A stretch of DNA of 19,212 nt from Propionibacteriaceae bacterium (GTDB lineage: Bacteria > Actinomycetota > Actinomycetes > Propionibacteriales > Propionibacteriaceae), in NCBI GenBank assembly GCA_030544185.1, contig JAUNRO010000010.1:1-19212 (forward strand). The letters run 5' to 3'. Below the pieces are notes generated by a model, which was given only the letters and a program-made list of their open reading frames with translations, did no database searches and was not told the DNA's origin. The position numbers and the translations under genes were made by a program. Positions 14,801-19,212 of this stretch are shown here, piece after piece; positions within the stretch are counted from its first letter, which is position 1, and every line of letters begins with the position of its first letter.

Positions 14801-15814
14801 GTGGATCCCATCGATGCGCTGCGGGAGATCGCCTATCTGCTGGAGCGTGGCCGGGCGGACACCCACCGCGTCCGGGCGTTCCGGCGGGCGGCGGATCAGC
14901 TCTCCGGGATGACCTGCGCGGTCCGCGATGAGCACAACAAGGCCGGGGACTGGCGCTCGCTGCCGGGGCTGGGACCCAAGACGGTCGCGGTGATCACCCA
15001 GGCACTCGCTGGTGGCGTACCCAATTATCTTGCCCAGCTGCGCACCGAGCAGCAGCCGCTCGCCCACGGCGGCAAGGAGGTCCGCGCGGCGCTGAAGGGC
15101 GACCTGCACGCCCACTCGACCTGGTCCGACGGCGGCTCGCCGCTGGAGGAGATGATGGTGTCGGCGCAGGCGATGGGGTATGCCTATCAGGCGATCACCG
15201 ACCACTCGCCCAGCCTCAAGATCGCGCGCGGGCTGTCGGCGGAGCGGCTGATGGACCAAGTGCAGTTCGTCGGGGACCTGAACGCGGCCATGCCCGGATT
15301 CCGTGTGCTGACTGGGATCGAGGTCGACATCCTCGAGGACGGGGCGCTCGATCAGGACCAGGACCTGCTGCTCAGCCTGGACGTCGTCGTCTCGTCGGTG
15401 CACTCGCACATGCGCATGGACTCCGAGTCGATGACCCACCGGATGGTCTCCGCCATCGCCAATCCCGCCACCAACATCCTCGGCCACTGCACGGGCCGGC
15501 TGATCACCGGCGGCCGCGGGACGCGCCCGCAGTCGGACTTCGATCCCGAGGTCGTCTTCGCCGCGTGCCAGCGCTTCGATGTCGCGGTCGAGATCAACTG
15601 CCGCCCCGAGCGCCGCGATCCGCCGGATGAGCTGCTGGACTTGGCGCTGGAGCTGGGGTGTTATTTCTCGATCGACACCGATGCGCATGCCCCCGGGCAG
15701 CTCGACTGGATCGCCTATGGCTGCGAGCGCGCGGAGGAACACGAGATCCCGCTGGAGCGGATCATCAACACCTGGGACGTCGACCGGCTGCGGGATTTCT
15801 GCGGCAAGGGCTGA
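14801..15814 (+). CDS. HhH-PHP domain metal-dependent phosphoesterase
   Basis: This 337-residue protein joins an N-terminal helix-hairpin-helix DNA-binding region (1-95; LPGLGPKTVAVI at 54-65) to a PHP phosphoesterase domain. All metal-ligand motifs are there: DLHAHSTWSDG (H103, H105, D110), ITDHS (H135), GIEVDIL (E174), SSVHSHM (H201), GHCTGR (H229) and DTDAHAPGQL (D294, H296). It resembles the C-terminal half of bacterial PolX without the polymerase palm, so a DNA-end or nucleotide phosphatase/nuclease role is plausible but unproven. GTG 14801 has GGAGG 5 nt before it. It is divergent from fasR and converges on the transporter genes, with 28 bases between stops. Confidence 0.9.
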   Translation: MDPIDALREIAYLLERGRADTHRVRAFRRAADQLSGMTCAVRDEHNKAGDWRSLPGLGPKTVAVITQALAGGVPNYLAQLRTEQQPLAHGGKEVRAALKGDLHAHSTWSDGGSPLEEMMVSAQAMGYAYQAITDHSPSLKIARGLSAERLMDQVQFVGDLNAAMPGFRVLTGIEVDILEDGALDQDQDLLLSLDVVVSSVHSHMRMDSESMTHRMVSAIANPATNILGHCTGRLITGGRGTRPQSDFDPEVVFAACQRFDVAVEINCRPERRDPPDELLDLALELGCYFSIDTDAHAPGQLDWIAYGCERAEEHEIPLERIINTWDVDRLRDFCGKG

Positions 15815-15842
15815 GTTCCTCGGGGGTACGCGCGGCCTCGGC

Positions 15843-16592
15843 TCACGCGCGGACGTCACGGCGATCGAGGATCAGCCCGGCGAGCGCGGTGAGCACCACC
15901 GTGACCACGAGGGCCGGGCCGGCGACCTGGGCGACGGCGACCCAGTTGAGCGCGGCGGCGTCGGTGATGGCGGATGAGCCGAGGCTGAGCGACTGGGTGA
16001 GCAGGGCGTACGGAACGAGCATCCCCAGCGCGAGCCGCCCCGACATGAGCAGCCCGATCGCCACGACGCAGCCGAGGATCGCGACGGCGATGGGGGCGGC
16101 GAACGATCGGATCACCATCGACAGCAGGGACTGCACCGCCGCGACGGCGAGCCCACCGAGGCACGCGACGAGCGCGCTGAGCACGAAGCGCGCGGGCAGG
16201 GCGGGGGAGAGACCGGCGACGAGGACGCCGGAGGCCCAGGTGAGCACCAGCAACGCGGACTGCATTGCGGCGACGAGCACCCAGAGGGCGCCGAGTTTGG
16301 CGGTCACGATCCCCCACGAGGAGGTCGGCCCGGCCATGAGCCGCGGCCAGTTCCCGCGGTGCTCCATCCGCCACACGGCCGAGGCGAGGGTGGCGATGCC
16401 GACGGAGCAGAAGAGCAGGCCATAGAAGAGGGTGACCTGGCTCCAGAAGGAGTCCCATTCGCCGCGGAAGGCGCCGAGGTTCAGCACATAGTTCACGGTC
16501 CCGGTGATCACTGCGAGCAGTGGGAGCACCAGCACCACGATCCAGACCGCCGAGCGGCGGAGTTTGAGCAGTTCGGAGGCGAGCACGTTCAT
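15843..16592 (-). CDS. ABC-2 permease, lantibiotic-immunity (MutE/EpiE) type
   Basis: This 249-residue protein has about six hydrophobic segments. It starts MNVLASELLKLRRSAVW and contains W-x-x-F-W and the motif EHRGNWPRLMAGP after the second segment, features of LanE/LanG-like immunity permeases. Family knowledge: with a LanF ATPase such pairs expel membrane-active lantibiotics or peptides. The gene lies 6 nt after a paralogous permease of equal length, so one heterodimeric or two-subunit channel is likely. No strong ribosome binding site precedes the ATG; translation is probably coupled. It is the last gene of the block, and the substrate is unknown. Confidence 0.82.
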   Translation of the reverse strand: MNVLASELLKLRRSAVWIVVLVLPLLAVITGTVNYVLNLGAFRGEWDSFWSQVTLFYGLLFCSVGIATLASAVWRMEHRGNWPRLMAGPTSSWGIVTAKLGALWVLVAAMQSALLVLTWASGVLVAGLSPALPARFVLSALVACLGGLAVAAVQSLLSMVIRSFAAPIAVAILGCVVAIGLLMSGRLALGMLVPYALLTQSLSLGSSAITDAAALNWVAVAQVAGPALVVTVVLTALAGLILDRRDVRA

Positions 16593-16598
16593 GGCGGA

Positions 16599-17348
16599 TC
16601 AACTTTCGGTTCGGTCGAGCAGGTGCAGGCCGGCGGTGACAAGTGCGGCCACGACGAGCAGGAACAGGGCGAGCGCCGGCCAGGCGATCGGGGTGGCGGC
16701 ATAGCCGTCCGGGGTCATCCGGTGGGTCGCGACGACGGCGTAATAGCCCCAGGGCAGCATCCGGGCCAGCCAATCCGGCATGAGCATCACGAAGACTCCG
16801 GCGAAGGCGCCGAGGACGCCGATGCCCAGCCCCGCGAGCTGATTCTCGACCCGCGCCGCCAGGAGCACGTGCAGCGCCAGCAGGGCCATGGTCACGGCGA
16901 AGGACGCCGCGGCATACCACCACCAGGGACCGGCCGGCACCGGCAGCGCGGCTCCCGCGAGCTTCGATCCGGCGTACAACCCGCCCAGCTCCACCACCGT
17001 CACGCCGGCGACGACGGGGGCGAGCGCGGCGATCTTGGTCGCGCAGAGCCGTCCGCGCGGCTGGCCGAGCGTGGCGGCCATCGCCCACCCGTTGCCTTGG
17101 TGTTCGATGTCGACCTGGCGGGAGGCGAGCACGGCCACCAGGATCGGCGCGGTCATCGCCTTGACCATGGCATAGAAGAGCAGCATGCCCTCCCAGTGTT
17201 GGGTGGCCGGGTCGTTGATCGCGGCGCGATGAGCGGCACTGAAGAGCCGCATCGACGCGAGCAGCAGCGTGCCGGCGGCGATCCCCGCGGCGACGAGCCA
17301 GACCTTCAGGCGGCGCATCTTGGCGAGTTCGACACTGAGCGCGATCAC
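16599..17348 (-). CDS. ABC-2 permease, lantibiotic-immunity type (second subunit)
   Basis: This 249-residue paralogue of the next permease has about six membrane segments. It starts with MIALSVELAKMRRLKVW and carries EHQGNGWAM, the counterpart of EHRGNW in its partner. The GTG start overlaps the ATPase stop by 4 nt (GTGA), so the three genes are one translation-coupled unit: ATPase, permease, permease. This order and the equal lengths match LanFEG systems. The family context gives export or exclusion of a peptide at the cytoplasmic membrane as the likely task; no lantibiotic biosynthesis genes are in the window, so it may confer resistance to foreign peptides. Confidence 0.83.
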   Translation of the reverse strand: MIALSVELAKMRRLKVWLVAAGIAAGTLLLASMRLFSAAHRAAINDPATQHWEGMLLFYAMVKAMTAPILVAVLASRQVDIEHQGNGWAMAATLGQPRGRLCATKIAALAPVVAGVTVVELGGLYAGSKLAGAALPVPAGPWWWYAAASFAVTMALLALHVLLAARVENQLAGLGIGVLGAFAGVFVMLMPDWLARMLPWGYYAVVATHRMTPDGYAATPIAWPALALFLLVVAALVTAGLHLLDRTES

Positions 17349-18247
17349 AGGTCACCACCCCGTCCGGTGAGGTCGATGAAGACCTCCTCGAGCGACTGCT
17401 GCCGCCGGCGGACCTCATGGATCGCCACGTCGTGGCGCACCAGGTGGGCGACGGCGAGGGCGGTGCCGTTGGGGTCGGGGCGGGTGATGGTGATGCCGTC
17501 GGGGGTACGCGCGGGGTGGGCGCGGTGCAGGATCTCCTGCGCGCGGGCGGGGTCGGGGGTCTCGATCACGAGGTCGGGCACGGAGCGGGCGAACAGCTCG
17601 GCGCGGGTGCCTTGGAAGATGAGGCGGCCGTGGTCGATAATGCCGAGGACTTCGGCCATCTTGTCCATCTCCGCAAGCAGGTGGGAGGAGACCATGACGG
17701 TGATGCCGTCGGCGGCGAGGGACACGAGCAGTTCGCGGATCTCTTCGATGCCTGCAGGGTCGAGGCCGTTGGTGGGCTCGTCGAGGACCAGCAGCCGCGG
17801 TGAGCGGGCGAGGGCCATGGCGATGCCGAGGCGTTGTTTCATGCCCAGCGAGTAATTGCGGACGAGCTTGTCCCGGTGCTGCTCCAGCCGGACGGTGGCG
17901 AGCGCACGGCGAACCTCGTCATCGCTCAGCCCGAGGAGTTTCTGCACGACCCGCATGTTCTCGGCGCCGGTGAGGTGGCCATAGACCGATGGCGCCTCAA
18001 TGAGGGACCCGATGCCGGCGAGCAGCCTGCGCCGCGTCGTGCGTGTCATGGGCTCGCCAAAGATCCGGATAGTTCCTGCCGTGGGTTGCGCGAGGGCGAG
18101 CAGCATTTTCATCGTGGTCGACTTGCCCGAGCCGTTGGGCCCGAGGAAGCCATAGACGCAGCCTTTGGGAACGCGCAGGTCGAGGTCGGCCACGACCGTC
18201 GCGCGCCCATAGGCCTTGGTCAGCCCGGAGGTGGTGATGATGTCCAT
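17345..18247 (-). CDS. ABC transporter ATP-binding protein, LanF-like
   Basis: This 300-residue nucleotide-binding subunit has Walker A GPNGSGKST (36-44), signature YSLGMKQR (132-139), Walker B LLVLDEPTNG (152-161, E157 catalytic), and a switch His in SSHLLAEM (H189). The Q-loop position holds Glu (SLIEAPSVY, E74), the E-loop known from lantibiotic-exclusion ABC transporters. A C-terminal tail of about 80 residues follows. ATG 18247 is chosen over a GTG 9 nt upstream because GGGAG sits at workable spacing. It begins 78 bases past the response regulator stop, with an 18-bp palindrome in the gap, and its stop overlaps the first permease by 4 nt. It powers the two permeases downstream. Confidence 0.92.
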   Translation of the reverse strand: MDIITTSGLTKAYGRATVVADLDLRVPKGCVYGFLGPNGSGKSTTMKMLLALAQPTAGTIRIFGEPMTRTTRRRLLAGIGSLIEAPSVYGHLTGAENMRVVQKLLGLSDDEVRRALATVRLEQHRDKLVRNYSLGMKQRLGIAMALARSPRLLVLDEPTNGLDPAGIEEIRELLVSLAADGITVMVSSHLLAEMDKMAEVLGIIDHGRLIFQGTRAELFARSVPDLVIETPDPARAQEILHRAHPARTPDGITITRPDPNGTALAVAHLVRHDVAIHEVRRRQQSLEEVFIDLTGRGGDL

Positions 18248-18307
18248 GGGTCCCACGCTCCCGCGGGGGGCGTGCGCCGGGCCTCGGCCGCGGGGATGGT
18301 TCGCGCT

Positions 18308-18325
18308 CTCATCCCCGGGGATGAG
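18308..18325. promoter_or_regulatory. Perfect 18-bp palindrome, candidate response-regulator operator
   Basis: CTCATCCCCGGGGATGAG is perfectly self-complementary and lies directly after the response regulator stop and 60 nt upstream of the ATPase start. A further half-site, CGGGGATG, is at about 18290-18297. LuxR-type regulators bind such dyads, so control of the transporter by the neighbouring regulator is the favoured reading. It could also act as a terminator hairpin, but no U-run follows. Confidence 0.5.
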
Positions 18326-19018
18326 TCAGGACTGCAGCAGGTCCTCGCGGGCGACGAGCCCGGAGCGGAAGGCGAAGAGGACGGCCTGGACGCGGTCGCG
18401 GGAGCCGGTCTTGGCGAGGACGTGGGAGACGTGGGTCTTCACGGTGGGCATCGAGACGAACAGCCGCTCGCAGATCTCGGTGTTGGACCAGCCCTTGGCC
18501 ACCGCGATGAGGATCTCGAGCTCGCGCGGGGTCAGGCTCTCGACGATCCGCCGGGTCTCCTTGGACAGGACGGCGGGGGAGTCCGGTGCACCGGCGAGGG
18601 CCGGGCGCACCTGTTCGAGTAGCCGCCGGGTCGACCGTGGGGAGATGACCGCCTCGCCCGAGTGGACGGTCCGGATCGCGGTGAGCAGGTTCTCGGGCGG
18701 GGTGTCCTTGAGCAGAAATCCGGCGGCGCCGGCCCCGAGGCCCTCGACGACATATTCCTGGGTGTCGAAGGTCGTGAGGATGATCACCCGGCTGGCTGCC
18801 CGGGCGGCGGCGAGTTCGCGGGTCGCGGAGATCCCGTCGAGGACGGGCATCTGGACGTCCATGAGAATGACATCGGCCGGGACGGCGCTGTTGTGGATCA
18901 GCGCCTCCCGGCCGTTGCTCGCCTGCCAGGCGACGGTCAGGTCGGGCTGGGAGCCGATGACCATCGCGACGCCGGAGGTGAACAGTTGCTGGTCGTCTGC
19001 GAGGCCGAGGGTGATCAC
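18326..19018 (-). CDS. NarL/FixJ-family (LuxR-type) response regulator
   Basis: This 230-residue protein has a receiver domain (about 1-120) with acidic residues D8/D9, phosphoacceptor D54 in ILMDVQMP, a Thr at 82/83 and K104 in FLLKDT, then a LuxR-type DNA-binding domain (about 165-225) with LTPRELEILIAVAKGWSNTEI and a recognition helix in SMPTVKTHVSHVLAK. It should be activated by a sensor kinase; none is in the window. The start is a GTG with no ribosome binding site, 6 nt after a TAGGCT. It stands between an ABC-2 permease gene upstream and a LanFEG-like transporter downstream, a usual setting for regulators answering peptide or envelope stress. Confidence 0.94.
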   Translation of the reverse strand: MITLGLADDQQLFTSGVAMVIGSQPDLTVAWQASNGREALIHNSAVPADVILMDVQMPVLDGISATRELAAARAASRVIILTTFDTQEYVVEGLGAGAAGFLLKDTPPENLLTAIRTVHSGEAVISPRSTRRLLEQVRPALAGAPDSPAVLSKETRRIVESLTPRELEILIAVAKGWSNTEICERLFVSMPTVKTHVSHVLAKTGSRDRVQAVLFAFRSGLVAREDLLQS

Positions 19019-19024
19019 CCCCCG

Positions 19025-19030
19025 AGCCTA
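19025..19030 (-). promoter_or_regulatory. Candidate -10 for leaderless response regulator transcript
   Basis: TAGGCT on the - strand is 6 nt from the GTG start, inside the 20-nt gap after the permease stop. No Shine-Dalgarno sequence is present. Translational coupling to the upstream gene is the alternative. Confidence 0.38.
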
Positions 19031-19038
19031 GCCGTGGG

Positions 19039-19212
19039 TCAGGACCGGGCGTCCCAGCGGAAGTTGCGGATGCCGGCCCACAATCCGAAGGCGGTCCAGG
19101 CGATCATCGGCAGCGCCATCCCGCCGGCGGCGAGCAGGGCGTCGGCGATCCCGGTGCGGGGCTGGCCGTCGGTGCCGGTGTTGCCGGGGTGGCGGGCGGT
19201 GTCGTCGGAACG
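19039..19212 (-). CDS. ABC-2 type permease, C-terminal fragment
   Basis: A frame open from the window edge to TGA at 19041-19039 encodes 57 residues. A polar stretch rich in Thr, Gly and Asp precedes one membrane helix (ADALLAAGGMALPMIAWTAFGLWAGI) and the short tail RNFRWDARS. This helix-plus-basic-tail ending is common in ABC-2 permeases located next to two-component regulators. It is 20 nt from the response regulator and probably in one transcript with it; its ATPase, and perhaps the sensor kinase, would lie outside the window. The family call rests only on this tail. Confidence 0.55.
   Translation of the reverse strand, partial: RSDDTARHPGNTGTDGQPRTGIADALLAAGGMALPMIAWTAFGLWAGIRNFRWDARS

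Noticed and set aside
14735..15859. 375-codon upstream extension of fasR
   Set aside because: It lies opposite the HhH-PHP gene, whose motifs are complete; the extension has no recognisable domain and the ATG at 14734 gives normal regulator length.

Overview
The window looks like chromosomal DNA from a high-GC Gram-positive bacterium, most likely an actinobacterium and perhaps Propionibacteriales/Propionibacteriaceae. The reasons are the very high G+C, the ATGA/GTGA overlapping operons, a DUF3145 gene (an actinobacterial family), a CU044_5270-type anti-sigma protein, and a discrete FAS-II cluster in the order fasR-fabD-fabH-acpP-fabF-accD, which is typical of actinobacteria. The family-level placement is a guess.

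Left part, + strand (1-3906): the tail of a MoxR-type AAA+ ATPase, a DUF58 protein and two tandem membrane-anchored VWA-domain proteins, all overlapping by 4 nt, form a MoxR/BatA-like chaperone or envelope-stress operon. A YggS-family PLP-homeostasis gene follows and probably has its own leaderless start. Next on the - strand come a DUF3145 gene, whose two ends are bracketed by copies of the same perfect palindrome, and a YuiF/NhaC-like transporter. Divergent from the transporter is an ECF sigma factor coupled to a membrane-anchored CU044_5270-type regulator.

Centre, - strand (7495-14734): the fatty-acid synthesis cluster. FasR (PucR-type regulator) lies upstream of FabD, FabH, ACP, FabF and an AccD6-like carboxyltransferase, so malonyl-CoA formation, malonyl transfer, initiation and elongation are encoded together. 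Two features stand out. FabD carries a C-terminal biotinyl/lipoyl-like domain in which the modifiable lysine is replaced by arginine. The fasR-fabD junction is split by a decayed DUF4143 ATPase gene and a pair of 14-bp direct repeats that may be a mobile-element end.

Right part: a + strand HhH-PHP phosphoesterase gene is divergent from fasR. It converges on a - strand block made of a NarL/FixJ response regulator followed by a LanFEG-like ABC transporter (an ATPase with a Glu in the Q-loop position and two related 249-aa permeases). The tail of another ABC-2 permease lies at the window edge. An 18-bp perfect palindrome separates the response regulator from the transporter genes and is a good operator candidate. 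The sensor kinase is not in the window.

No tRNA, rRNA or CRISPR array was seen. The only stretch over 300 bases without an intact gene is 12798-13534, which holds the broken ATPase, the direct repeats and the presumed fab control region. Many long open frames opposite the real genes are GC-driven shadows and were left out.
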